The translations under genes and the position numbers were made by a program. A DNA stretch of 64,000 nt from Desulfuribacillus alkaliarsenatis (lineage in GTDB: Bacteria; Bacillota; Bacilli; Desulfuribacillales; Desulfuribacillaceae): contig NZ_MIJE01000032.1 in the NCBI RefSeq assembly GCF_001730225.1, forward strand, positions 1 through 64,000, read 5' to 3'. Positions 25,466 to 34,479 of this stretch are shown here, in pieces; the stretch's first letter is position 1; each line of letters starts with the position of its first letter. A model generated the notes under the pieces. It had not been told where the DNA came from and did not search any database. It saw only the letters and a list, made by a program, of their open reading frames with translations.

Positions 25466-26185
25466 GAGTTGCGAGTTTAGATTAGTTAAAACCTCTCCAA
25501 TGTTCCCTCTTATGATTAAATCTGCCTCTTTATCCATTCTCGTCTCATCTCGGTTAATTATACAAAATTTAGCACCCGATTCTTTAGCATGAAGTGGCAG
25601 CATGTTAGCTGGTGAAACCTCTAAGGAAGAGCCTAAAACTATAAATAAATCACTTCTCATGGCTTCAAGAAATGCTCTATCTAAGGCCATTTTAGGCAAT
25701 TGTTCACCAAATAAAACTACACAAGGACGCAGCTTGCCATCACAACTCGCGCAAGTCTCTTGATCTATTAATACATCCTTACTACTATAGTTTTTACGGC
25801 ATCCTAAACAACGCATTTTAGTTAATGTACCATGCAGCTCTATTACGTCCTTGGCTCCTGCTTGCTGGTGAAAGCCATCGACATTTTGAGTTATTATCGT
25901 GTTGATAATCCCCTTAGTCTGCCATTCAGCAAGTATTGCATGTCCTATATTTGCCTTATATTCGTTCAACTGTAGAATTCGCTCACGATAAAAACCTATA
26001 AATTCTTTGAAATTTTTATTAATCGCATCCGTTGAGGCTAAACTAAGCGGATCTTTATCCTTCCACAATCCATTTTGTGACCTAAAGTCTGGTAGCCCTG
26101 ATTCAGTACTCATACCAGCACCAGTAAAAATAGTAGTTATACGAGCTTCAGAAATCCAATCCACCAGTAAATCTATATTATTCAT
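25448..26185 (-). CDS. NAD-dependent protein deacylase (sirtuin, CobB/SrtN-like)
   Basis: It removes acetyl or acyl groups from lysines, consuming NAD. The 245-residue core shows TGAGMSTESGLPDFRS (NAD binding), TQNVDGFHQQAG with the catalytic region, HGT with the catalytic His (ELHGTLTKMRC), and a zinc site built from CLGC and CASC. GSSLEVSPANML closes the NAD pocket. AGGTGG precedes the ATG. It stands as a single gene, convergent with comFB-like and divergent from the radical SAM gene, so its targets cannot be read from context; acetyl-CoA synthetase is a common one in relatives. Confidence 0.93.
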   Translation of the reverse strand: MNNIDLLVDWISEARITTIFTGAGMSTESGLPDFRSQNGLWKDKDPLSLASTDAINKNFKEFIGFYRERILQLNEYKANIGHAILAEWQTKGIINTIITQNVDGFHQQAGAKDVIELHGTLTKMRCLGCRKNYSSKDVLIDQETCASCDGKLRPCVVLFGEQLPKMALDRAFLEAMRSDLFIVLGSSLEVSPANMLPLHAKESGAKFCIINRDETRMDKEADLIIRGNIGEVLTNLNSQLKKTTP

Positions 26186-26322
26186 CTGACCACCTACATT
26201 ATTTTAATTAAGATAATTTATTAATATATAAATTCCAGTTTGTCATATAGCTACTAACTTTGTCAAATACAGAATTTAATGTTATATTAAAACCGTTAAT
26301 TTTTGTAATTGGGGGGCATTTT

Positions 26323-27291
26323 ATGTGGGGAGATAAAAGATATCATTCCTGGAATTATCACCTAAGGAAAACCTTTGGAACTAAAGTGTTTAAATTACCC
26401 CTCGACGCTGGTTTTACTTGCCCTAACAGAGACGGTACATATAGCACTGAAGGCTGTATATATTGTAGCAGCAGAGGCTCTGGTGATTTCGCAGGTAATG
26501 TTAATTACAGCTTAGAGAAACAATATTTACAAACCCGAGAAATGATGCACAAAAAATGGCCTGACGCTAAATATATCGCGTATTTCCAGGCTTTTACTAA
26601 TACTTATGCCAGTGAATCTATACTTAGGGAATTATACAATACAGCATTATCATTCCCTAATGTTGTTGGCATTTCAATCGCAACACGTCCTGATTGTTTA
26701 CCTGCGGAAGTATTAGATTTATTAGAAGAATTAAATAATAAAACTTATCTATGGGTAGAGCTAGGTCTGCAAACTGTTCACGATAAAACCGCGAGTTTAA
26801 TCAATCGAGGACATGATTATCGATGCTTTATCGATGGTTTAAACAAGCTTCAGGAAAGAAATATCAATACATGTGCCCATGTTATTTATGGGTTACCTGG
26901 AGAAACTATATCTGACATGTGGTCAACAAGTAAAACGATTGCTACTTTACCTTTGCAGGGTATTAAGTTCCATCTACTCCACGTCTTAAAAGGTACTCCA
27001 TTAGCAAAAATCTATCAACAGGGTGGGTTGGAATTTATGGACTTTGATGCCTACATTAAGCTTGTTGTAGATACACTTGAGATTTTACCTGATGATATGA
27101 TAATACACCGTCTAACTGGCGACGGTCCCCGCGATTTATTACTTGGTCCAATGTGGAGCCAAAAAAAATGGGAAATTTTAAATGCTATTGACCATGAATT
27201 ACTAAATCGTTCCAGCAAACAAGGAGCAAAAAGACACGATTTCTTGTTGCATAACAGAATAATAAATAATACAATATGTTATAAAGGTTAA
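26323..27291 (+). CDS. radical SAM protein, YtqA/YhcC family
   Basis: The 322-residue protein belongs to the TIGR01212 radical SAM family: KRYHSWNYHLRKTFGTKVFKLPLDAGFTCPNRDG, then GCIYCSSRGSGDF supplies the cluster cysteines. FQAFTNTYA, GLQTVHDKTASLINRGHDY, AHVIYGLPGE and HRLTGDGP follow. The family is widespread, and its reaction is not settled. The ATG at 26323 follows a G-rich stretch (GGGGGGC) and matches the family's N-terminus; the frame extends further to 26260 without support. It lies 56 bases before pckA and may read into it. Confidence 0.85.
   Translation: MWGDKRYHSWNYHLRKTFGTKVFKLPLDAGFTCPNRDGTYSTEGCIYCSSRGSGDFAGNVNYSLEKQYLQTREMMHKKWPDAKYIAYFQAFTNTYASESILRELYNTALSFPNVVGISIATRPDCLPAEVLDLLEELNNKTYLWVELGLQTVHDKTASLINRGHDYRCFIDGLNKLQERNINTCAHVIYGLPGETISDMWSTSKTIATLPLQGIKFHLLHVLKGTPLAKIYQQGGLEFMDFDAYIKLVVDTLEILPDDMIIHRLTGDGPRDLLLGPMWSQKKWEILNAIDHELLNRSSKQGAKRHDFLLHNRIINNTICYKG
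27275..27285 (+). promoter_or_regulatory. possible CcpN-box upstream of pckA
   Basis: TATGTTATAAA fits the remembered B. subtilis CcpN consensus TRTGHYATAYW at ten of eleven positions. It lies about 65 bases before the pckA start, inside the 3' end of the previous gene. A CcpN-like repressor gene lies at 56483-57127. This is a weak match in an AT-rich genome. Confidence 0.3.
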
Positions 27292-27347
27292 AACCATAAT
27301 TTTTATAGAAAATTAATAGAAAAATCAGAGAGAGGACGTACGTATGA

Positions 27348-28931
27348 ATGAGTAAACCTGAAGACATAACCAAAATACTTGTCAACTCAGAGTTGGCACA
27401 AAAAAACCTTCCTGTCCCCCAGCTTGTTGAAAAAGCACTTGCTAATGGAGAAGGTGTTCTAACGGATACTGGAGCGTTTAGAACTACTACAGGAAAGTAC
27501 ACTGGAAGATCACCTAACGATAAATTTATTGTAGATGAGCCTAGTGTGCATGACAAAATCAATTGGGGCCCAATCAATAAGCCCTTCTCACCAGAAAAGT
27601 TTAATCTTTTATACAATAAAGTTCTTGATTACTTAAAAGCTAAAGAGCTTTACATATTTGAAGGCTTCGGTGGTAAAGAGAAAACCTACCAGCTACCAAT
27701 TCGAGTTATTAATGAGTTTGCTTGGCATAATTTATTTATCCGTCAATTATTATGTCGCCCTACTGCTGAAGAATTAGATTCTTTTGAGCCTGAATTCACT
27801 ATATTATCTGCTCCTGGTTTTAAAGCAGACCCAGAAGTAGACGGTACGAATTCTGAGGCTTTTATTATTGTTAACTTTGCAGAAAAAGTAGTTTTAATTG
27901 GTGGCACCCAATACGCAGGTGAAATGAAAAAGACTGTATTTAGCATTTTGAATTACTTATTACCTCAGCAAGGTGTATTACCTATGCACTGTTCTGCAAA
28001 CAAAGGGCAAGAATTAGATGTTGCTCTGTTCTTTGGCTTATCAGGTACAGGTAAAACAACACTTTCAGCAGATCCAAACCGTTATTTAATTGGTGATGAC
28101 GAGCATGGCTGGACAGATGATGGGATTTTCAACTTTGAAGGTGGTTGTTATGCTAAGTGTATTAAGCTTTCAAGGGAAACTGAGCCACAAATATGGGATG
28201 CTATTAAATTTGGTGCAGTTTTAGAGAATGTTGTAATAGACGATAATAAAACACCTGATTATGATAGCAGTGAACTTACTGAGAATACACGCGCAGGTTA
28301 TCCTGTTGATTACATACCAAATGCGATTTTAGCAGGTACTGGTGGTCATCCGAACGTGGTAGTTTTCTTAACTGCTGATGCCTTTGGTGTTTTACCACCT
28401 GTAGCTAAGCTGACTAAAGAACAAGCCATGTATCATTTCCTATCAGGATATACAAGTAAACTAGCAGGTACAGAAAGAGGAATTACTGAGCCACAGGCAA
28501 CATTCTCTACGTGCTTCGGTGCTCCATTCTTACCACTCCCTCCTGTTGTCTATGCTAAGATGCTTGGAGAGAAGATTGAGAAACATAATACCAGTGTTTA
28601 TCTCGTAAATACAGGTTGGTCTGGCGGCCCATACGGCGTTGGTAAGCGTATGAATCTACCATACACAAGAAATATGGTTAGTTCAATTATTGATGGTACT
28701 CTTGATAATGTCGATACTATCACTGATGATGTGTTCGGCTTACAGATTCCAATTAGTTGCCCAGGTGTTCCTGATGAAGTATTAGTACCTAGAAACACAT
28801 GGCAAAACAAGGATGAATATGACCAGCAAGCCAATGATTTAGCCGCTCGATTCCAAGAAAACTTCAAAAAGTTCTCTGATATGCCTGATGCAATTAAACA
28901 AGCAGGTCCTAAAGTTAAGGCTACTTCATAG
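27348..28931 (+). CDS. pckA: phosphoenolpyruvate carboxykinase (ATP)
   Basis: It converts oxaloacetate and ATP to PEP and CO2, opening gluconeogenesis. The 527 residues carry RSPNDKFIV, the kinase P-loop [21 protein letters not shown] with metal ligands, [23 protein letters not shown] and a C-terminal nucleotide-binding part ([12 protein letters not shown]). AGAGAGG lies about 12 bases before the ATG at 27348. An overlapping four-codon frame, ATG AAT GAG TAA, begins at 27344 at better spacing, so initiation may be coupled. Gene partners for the same node (ppdK, ppsR, ccpN-like) lie at 52-57 kb. Confidence 0.96.
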   Translation: MSKPEDITKILVNSELAQKNLPVPQLVEKALANGEGVLTDTGAFRTTTGKYTGRSPNDKFIVDEPSVHDKINWGPINKPFSPEKFNLLYNKVLDYLKAKELYIFEGFGGKEKTYQLPIRVINEFAWHNLFIRQLLCRPTAEELDSFEPEFTILSAPGFKADPEVDGTNSEAFIIVNFAEKVVLIGGTQYAGEMKKTVFSILNYLLPQQGVLPMHCSANKGQELDVALFFGLSGTGKTTLSADPNRYLIGDDEHGWTDDGIFNFEGGCYAKCIKLSRETEPQIWDAIKFGAVLENVVIDDNKTPDYDSSELTENTRAGYPVDYIPNAILAGTGGHPNVVVFLTADAFGVLPPVAKLTKEQAMYHFLSGYTSKLAGTERGITEPQATFSTCFGAPFLPLPPVVYAKMLGEKIEKHNTSVYLVNTGWSGGPYGVGKRMNLPYTRNMVSSIIDGTLDNVDTITDDVFGLQIPISCPGVPDEVLVPRNTWQNKDEYDQQANDLAARFQENFKKFSDMPDAIKQAGPKVKATS

Positions 28932-28958
28932 TTAAAATAACCTATTCAAATAATTTTT

Positions 28959-29010
28959 AAAAGGGAGTGCCGCTAACTACTTATATAAGTAGTTAGCGGC
29001 ACTCCCTTTT
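28959..29010. terminator. perfect 52-bp palindromic bidirectional terminator
   Basis: Two 26-base arms match exactly with no spacer: the left arm starts AAAAGGGAGTGCCGC and the centre is CTTAT-ATAAG. It separates the convergent pckA and KtrB-like genes, with A runs on one side and T runs on the other. A hairpin this long and loop-free is unusual for a terminator. Confidence 0.9.
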
Positions 29011-29012
29011 TC

Positions 29013-30383
29013 TTATCCAACAATAATCTTTTCTACTGGGTACTTATAATTTGAAGGTTTTTTATCGTGATTTATTGCAAATAGAAACGCTAATATACCT
29101 ATTCGACCAATAAACATTAAAACCATAAGAATAAATTTACTAATATTAGTGAATTCAGGTATTACTCCTGTTGATAGTCCACAGGTTCCAAATGCCGATG
29201 TTACTTCAAAGGCTATATTTACTAAGGATGCATTATCTGCTTCTAATATGTTTATGACTAAAATTGAACCCATTATTAAAATAACACCAGTCGTAAAAAC
29301 CACAAAGCTTTTAAGTACATCCTCATCATCCAGTCGTTTACCAAATACATGAATATGCCTTTTCCCCATTGCAAAGCTTCGCACTGCTAAAATCAATGTT
29401 GCAAACGTCGTTGTCCTAATTCCCCCACCTACACTTGAAGGACTAGCACCGATAAACATTAAAATTGAGACAAAGAAAAGTGTTGGTACAAAAAGATTTG
29501 TCACATCAATGGTAGTTAACCCGCCACTTCTAGATGTTACTGATAAAAACATTGACACAAAAAATTGTTCGTGCCAAGCTTTATCAGCTAGAACTCCTGC
29601 TCGCTCAATTAACCATATGCCCGCGGCTCCTAATACTAATAATAAGAAATAAATAAACAACGTAACCTTTGTAAATAGTGAAAATCTATATTGATATTTA
29701 TTAAAGCGCGAATGTATATAGGAAAGTATTTCAATAAGAACTGGAAACCCAATTGCCCCTAATACTATTAAAACCATACTGCCTGATTGCACTAGATAGT
29801 CGTTTTGAAATCCAATTAATGAATTTCCAAAGATGTCAAATCCACCATTGGTATAGGCAGATATCGCATGAAAGACTGCATAGTATAGTGCCTGTCCGAT
29901 TTCTGGGTAATATCCTCTATAATAAAATATACTTGCAAAGTATACTACACCAACGAACTGAATGAAAATAGCAAAGCCAAATACTAGTTGGATTACCTTT
30001 ACTAAGCCCATCAATTGATTTCGATTCTGATCGACCATAATTAACTGTCTGTATCCTAAACCGATATTCTTCCCTAGCACTACCCATACAAAGGTCCACA
30101 GAGTCATTATCCCTATACCACCAGCTTGCATGGAAGCTGCTATTACGCCAACACCAAAGGGCGTAAACGATTCTGCCGTATTAGTAACTGTTAATCCAGT
30201 AACGGTTATGGCACTTACTGTCGTAAACAAGATATCTACGAAGCTCAAATCAACCCCTGGTTTAGTAGCCCAAGGTAATGACAGCATAATTGCCGATATA
30301 CTAGTAGCAACTGCATAGATAATTACTATAAATTGAGGCGCAGTCAATTCTATTTTATTAAATAAGGGTAATTCTAATCTCAT
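29013..30383 (-). CDS. TrkH/KtrB family potassium transporter subunit
   Basis: A 456-residue polytopic membrane protein that conducts potassium into the cell. The four pore-loop repeats are visible: TVTGLTVTN, SAYTNGGFDIF, TSRSGGLTTID and SAFGTCGLSTG, each followed by a transmembrane helix. Size and start (LTAPQFIVIIYAVATSISAIMLSLPWAT) favour KtrB over TrkH. The usual KtrA/TrkA regulatory subunit gene is not next to it and may lie elsewhere. The upstream ribosome binding site is weak. The gene ends three bases from a large palindrome. Confidence 0.9.
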   Translation of the reverse strand: MRLELPLFNKIELTAPQFIVIIYAVATSISAIMLSLPWATKPGVDLSFVDILFTTVSAITVTGLTVTNTAESFTPFGVGVIAASMQAGGIGIMTLWTFVWVVLGKNIGLGYRQLIMVDQNRNQLMGLVKVIQLVFGFAIFIQFVGVVYFASIFYYRGYYPEIGQALYYAVFHAISAYTNGGFDIFGNSLIGFQNDYLVQSGSMVLIVLGAIGFPVLIEILSYIHSRFNKYQYRFSLFTKVTLFIYFLLLVLGAAGIWLIERAGVLADKAWHEQFFVSMFLSVTSRSGGLTTIDVTNLFVPTLFFVSILMFIGASPSSVGGGIRTTTFATLILAVRSFAMGKRHIHVFGKRLDDEDVLKSFVVFTTGVILIMGSILVINILEADNASLVNIAFEVTSAFGTCGLSTGVIPEFTNISKFILMVLMFIGRIGILAFLFAINHDKKPSNYKYPVEKIIVG

Positions 30384-30413
30384 ATATACACACTCTCATC
30401 TACTCTTTTTCAT

Positions 30414-31289
30414 CTAATCTTTTTCGAAAAACAGCTCATATGTAAAGCCATTAGTCTGAACAACAATTGTACCATAGATATCAGTTCCGTAAACAGGAAT
30501 AGCATTCTCATATAACCTATCAATGACCTGTTTATGCGGATGACCATACTCATTATCTCTACCTGCACTATAAATTGCAATATCAGGCGTCACAGCGTCA
30601 ATAAATTCTTGACTTGATGATGTCCTCGAACCATGATGCCCAAGCTCTAAAATAGTAGACTTAAGATATGTTCCCTCGTTTACTAGCTTCTGCTCAATTG
30701 GTCGTTCAATATCACCAGTTAGCAACACCGAAAAGTCTTTATAAACAGCCCTTATGGCTATACACCCTTCATGAAAATCACCTGTTAACTGCTCTGGGTT
30801 TAACACTTCCAATATTAGCGAACCAATTTCAAAGCTTTCGCCAGCTCTAGGCTCGTAGTAGCTTGCCTCTGATCTAGAAATGGCATCTATCGCCCGTTCA
30901 AAAGTTCTTGTAGTATGTACATCGCCACTCATCCAAACTTCAGTTACTGGAAAAGCATCTAATACTTTATCGAATTGTCCAATATGGTCAGCATGTGGGT
31001 GCGAGCCCACTAATAAATCAAGTTCTTTAACCCCTATGCTTCGCAAATATGGTACTACATCATCTCTTCGAAAATGCCCAGCATCCACCAATACAGTAAA
31101 ATCAGGTCCAATCATTAAAGTCGCATTTGCTTGACCTACATCAATAAAATGCACCAGTACAGTGTCTGGGTTTATTTCTAAATTTGTTGAGTCTATGCTA
31201 AAAATTTCGATGACTATAAATAATAACAACAGAGCCAACAACACAATAACAGCATTTATTAGCAAATTACTTTTCTTAGATTTAAACAT
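30414..31289 (-). CDS. membrane-anchored ComEC-like metallo-beta-lactamase protein
   Basis: The 291-residue protein has one N-terminal transmembrane helix (about 9-30) and an external metallo-beta-lactamase fold: VHFIDVGQANATLM, VLVDAGH, the metal motif SHPHADHIG, LLTGDIE, then LELGHHGSRTSSS and GHPHKQV. This is the arrangement of the C-terminal domain of the competence protein ComEC, which acts as a nuclease in some bacteria, but the channel domain is missing. A role in extracellular DNA processing or as a phosphodiesterase is inferred. It lies upstream of the KtrB-like gene with a 30-base gap. Confidence 0.85.
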   Translation of the reverse strand: MFKSKKSNLLINAVIVLLALLLLFIVIEIFSIDSTNLEINPDTVLVHFIDVGQANATLMIGPDFTVLVDAGHFRRDDVVPYLRSIGVKELDLLVGSHPHADHIGQFDKVLDAFPVTEVWMSGDVHTTRTFERAIDAISRSEASYYEPRAGESFEIGSLILEVLNPEQLTGDFHEGCIAIRAVYKDFSVLLTGDIERPIEQKLVNEGTYLKSTILELGHHGSRTSSSQEFIDAVTPDIAIYSAGRDNEYGHPHKQVIDRLYENAIPVYGTDIYGTIVVQTNGFTYELFFEKD

Positions 31290-31521
31290 ATATATAACAA
31301 ACTTCCCTTGTAGATATTTTTTCTATGTTATATTAAGCTGTTTTACATTCTAGCATATAAACAAACAATTATAAACACGTATCAACAGGTTAAAAAAATA
31401 TTTCGGGAGTTTAGTCCCATTTTGTTTAATGATTATTTCTTTTATCATAATTCTATAAGCCTATAATATAATTTTTATAGTATCTTTGACCTGCTAAAAA
31501 TCAGCAAATGGACGTGTTAAA

Positions 31522-32538
31522 ATGATATATACTGCTATAGACAATGTGAAATATGGACAAATTTTAGCTCGCAACATTTATTCCAGTGATGGAAACATCC
31601 TATTACGACAAGGTGTAGAGCTATCTGTTGGATTAATAACTAGACTGAGGAATATGGGCGTAAACGCTATATACATACAAGACGATCGCTTTATTGATGT
31701 AGAGGTAGAAGATGTAGTGTCTGAGGAAACCAAAAGAGAGGCTATGTCGAATTTAGCGTTTGCTGTTCAAAGTATTCAAGCAGGAAAAGATTTCAATATC
31801 GCACCCCTAAAGAAAACCATAGATAATGTGGTAACAGAGATTATAGCTAATAAAAATGTGCTGGCCAACCTTTCTGATATTCGCACTAAGGACAATTCGC
31901 TATTTGTTCATTCTATAAATACCTGTATGATCTCTGTTTTAATGGGTATTCAATTAAATATTAATAAATTACAGCTGGCAGAACTAGCCATAGGTAGCTT
32001 ATTACATGATATTGGAAAAGTGTTAGCAAAAGATGATGATAAAGAACACCCTTGGCATGGGTTTAATGTATTAAGAAAAAAGCATGACTTTAATGTGATG
32101 ACCGCTCACATCGCCTTACAGCATCACGAATATCTTGATGGTAGTGGATATCCGCGGGGCGTGACAGGTGAGGAAATACCACTTTTCGCGAAGATTTGTG
32201 GCGTTGCTGACCATTTCGATTCTCTTCTTGAAAAGAAATCTATGAAACCTTATGAGGCTTGCGAAAACATCATGGCCCTAGCGAATACCAAGTTTGATTT
32301 GAATATTGTTAATGTCTTCCTTAAATCTATTGCAGTTTATCCTAATGGAAGCTGGGTAACCCTTACTTCAGGTGAAATAGGAGTTGTTGTTAGACAACAT
32401 AAAGGCTTACCCACTAGACCGGTAATCAGAATATTCAAATCTAATAGTGATGATACTGATTGGCAAAATGCAGATATGCTTGATATAGATTTAGCTAAAG
32501 AGAAAACCCTTTTTATTAAAAGTACATTATCGGAGTAA
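31522..32538 (+). CDS. HD-GYP domain protein, probable c-di-GMP phosphodiesterase
   Basis: The 338-residue protein has an N-terminal region of about 120 residues and a catalytic HD-GYP domain: FVHSINT, LLHDIGK with the HD pair, HPWHGFNVLR, HHEYLDGSGYPRGVTGEEIP with the extended GYP motif, and ICGVADHFDSL. It should hydrolyse c-di-GMP in the cytoplasm; no membrane segment is seen. A C-terminal segment of about 60 residues follows. The ATG has only a weak GGA upstream. It converges on a Tad pilus operon controlled by a c-di-GMP riboswitch, which suggests a shared signalling circuit. Confidence 0.9.
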   Translation: MIYTAIDNVKYGQILARNIYSSDGNILLRQGVELSVGLITRLRNMGVNAIYIQDDRFIDVEVEDVVSEETKREAMSNLAFAVQSIQAGKDFNIAPLKKTIDNVVTEIIANKNVLANLSDIRTKDNSLFVHSINTCMISVLMGIQLNINKLQLAELAIGSLLHDIGKVLAKDDDKEHPWHGFNVLRKKHDFNVMTAHIALQHHEYLDGSGYPRGVTGEEIPLFAKICGVADHFDSLLEKKSMKPYEACENIMALANTKFDLNIVNVFLKSIAVYPNGSWVTLTSGEIGVVVRQHKGLPTRPVIRIFKSNSDDTDWQNADMLDIDLAKEKTLFIKSTLSE

Positions 32539-32561
32539 GCTTAATTAGGAAGCTTTAATTA

Positions 32562-32604
32562 AAATACATTTTAACGAGGGATTTTCCCACGTTAAAATGT
32601 ATTT
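32562..32604. terminator. bidirectional terminator between HD-GYP gene and tadC
   Basis: AAATACATTTTAACG (32562-32576) pairs perfectly with CGTTAAAATGTATTT (32590-32604). The right arm overlaps the tadC stop codon. Confidence 0.8.
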
Positions 32605-33512
32605 ATAAATTGAATAATTGCTGGGCCTAATAGTACGATAAAGATACTTGGGAAAATAAATAGAACTAATGGAAACAAGATTTTTATAGGAGCTTTCATT
32701 GCCTCCTCCTCAGCCCTTTGTCGCCGTCTTTCCCTAACCTCATTTGATTGTACTCTAAAGACATTCACAAGACCCATTCCTAATTTCTCTGCTTGAATTA
32801 TGTTCGTTATTAACACATTCACTTCATGTAGCGTCAGTCTTTCCCTTACACTACTAAGGGCTTCTTTACGTGTTTTTCCTAGGCGTATTTCCTCTAAACA
32901 TCTTTGAAATTCTGATGATAATACTCCTTCTTTCTTCATTATTACCTTACCTAGAGCAGAATCAAAACCTAATCCAGCTTCTAAGCTTACCGTTAATAAA
33001 TCCAAAATATCTGGCAGCTCTTTTTGCGCCAAAGCATTTCTTTCCTTGATTTTTTGTTTAAGATAGATGTATGGCAATAATAGCGCAATCAAAAAGCCAA
33101 CCACCGCCAACAACACAAAACCTTTGATGCTGACACCTAAGAAAAATCCATAGGATACTAATAAACTAGGAAAAATAAAAAACAATATCATTTGTAAAAT
33201 CCTAAACTCCACTGCTGTCAAATTAAATGGTGACCCCGCCTGCAATAATAATTGGTCTAATTTTTCTTCTTTTTCATTAGATAGTCTCTTTCGATACTTT
33301 CGTTTAATTTTAACCCAAACAGGTAGTAAAATTCTTTTAAATAATGACTCTTGTTTTTCTTCTTTAAGTGCTTTTTTATCTTCACTTAAATTTGTTTCGT
33401 CACCAATATTCAAATGCTGCAAACGTTTTTTCTTAAGCTCTATCCCTTCTTCTCTTCTCATAAATAATGCAAATACTAAGGCTGTGACGGTTAAGAATAA
33501 TGTTATATACAT
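32592..33512 (-). CDS. tadC: Tad pilus inner-membrane platform protein TadC
   Basis: One of two GspF-like membrane proteins that form the platform of the Flp/Tad pilus machine. The 306 residues show a first helix at the N-terminus, charged cytoplasmic sequence, helices near 110-155, the conserved stretch ELPDILDLLTVSLEAGLGFDSALGKV, and a last helix at the C-terminus. AGGAG lies close to the ATG. It is the last gene of the operon, five bases after tadB. Confidence 0.9.
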   Translation of the reverse strand: MYITLFLTVTALVFALFMRREEGIELKKKRLQHLNIGDETNLSEDKKALKEEKQESLFKRILLPVWVKIKRKYRKRLSNEKEEKLDQLLLQAGSPFNLTAVEFRILQMILFFIFPSLLVSYGFFLGVSIKGFVLLAVVGFLIALLLPYIYLKQKIKERNALAQKELPDILDLLTVSLEAGLGFDSALGKVIMKKEGVLSSEFQRCLEEIRLGKTRKEALSSVRERLTLHEVNVLITNIIQAEKLGMGLVNVFRVQSNEVRERRRQRAEEEAMKAPIKILFPLVLFIFPSIFIVLLGPAIIQFINTF

Positions 33513-33517
33513 AGCTC

Positions 33518-34477
33518 CTACACCTCAATTCTAGTGAGCTTACGAATCATGACAAAGCCAAAAATGCCGCTAATAATTCCTATAAAGAGCATTGTAACAC
33601 CAATAGGATGATTAAATAGTGTACCTATATACTCTGATTCTATTAAATAGATAGTAAAACCGAGGATAATCGGTAATAATCCAATAACCATTCCAGATAA
33701 CCTTCCCTGGGCGGTTAGCGTGATTATCTGTTGTTGAATGCGATTTCGCTCCCTAATTGTTTCTACTATTTTATCTAAAACAGTAGCAAGGTTACCCCCT
33801 ACCTGCTTTTGAATTAAAATTGCATGAATCATCAGCTCTAAGTCTTCACTTGGCATACGCTCTTTAAGTGATGCTAAGGCATTCTCCATACTGATTCCAT
33901 ATTGCATCTCTTTTAGGAGCTGATCAACCTCTTCTTTAATAGGTGAATGAGACTCCTCTGCTACTGTTTTTAAGGCTTGCGTAAAACTAAAACCAGCCCG
34001 CAGCGACCCAACAATAGTATTAATCATATCAGATAAGCCTTCATTAAAAGCATAGAGTCGTTTTTTGTATCTGTTTTTCAACCATATGCTTGGTGCAATA
34101 TATCCACCAATTAAACCTATGATTGCAAATACCATTTGCCCTGTTAATAGATAGAACAAAGCACCAGTAAAGCCTGTTGTAATCCAGCGGAATATTACAT
34201 ACTCCTCATATTTTAGATTGATTCCTGACTGCATCACAAGCATTTGTGTTTTAAAATTCCGGTTATTATTTAGAGGCTGTGATAATTTTTGTTTTAACAA
34301 TTGTAATTGCACGAGTAAATTAAAGCTTTTTTTGTCTAGCTTTTGCTTGTCTTGTAAATCTAAATAGAATTGAAATCTTTTTTCGAGACTTCTATCGGAA
34401 TTTACAAACTTCTGAAATACTGCATAGAAAAAGAGGATTGATGTAATAAACACCAGGATTACAAGAACCGACTCCAT
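33518..34477 (-). CDS. tadB: Tad pilus inner-membrane platform protein TadB
   Basis: The 319-residue protein is the first GspF-like platform subunit. It has an N-terminal helix, FRWITTGFTGALFYLLTGQMVFAIIGLIGG, the typical LSDMINTIVGSLRAGFSFTQAL and ILIQKQVGGNLATVLDKI, and C-terminal helices. GAGAGG precedes the ATG. It overlaps neither neighbour but sits two bases after tadA, so it is translated with it. Confidence 0.9.
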   Translation of the reverse strand: MESVLVILVFITSILFFYAVFQKFVNSDRSLEKRFQFYLDLQDKQKLDKKSFNLLVQLQLLKQKLSQPLNNNRNFKTQMLVMQSGINLKYEEYVIFRWITTGFTGALFYLLTGQMVFAIIGLIGGYIAPSIWLKNRYKKRLYAFNEGLSDMINTIVGSLRAGFSFTQALKTVAEESHSPIKEEVDQLLKEMQYGISMENALASLKERMPSEDLELMIHAILIQKQVGGNLATVLDKIVETIRERNRIQQQIITLTAQGRLSGMVIGLLPIILGFTIYLIESEYIGTLFNHPIGVTMLFIGIISGIFGFVMIRKLTRIEV

Positions 34478-34479
34478 AG

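Noticed and set aside
31380-31420. Possible terminator or riboswitch before the HD-GYP gene
   Set aside because: The GGGA/TCCC stem is only four base pairs, and no known aptamer motif is present.
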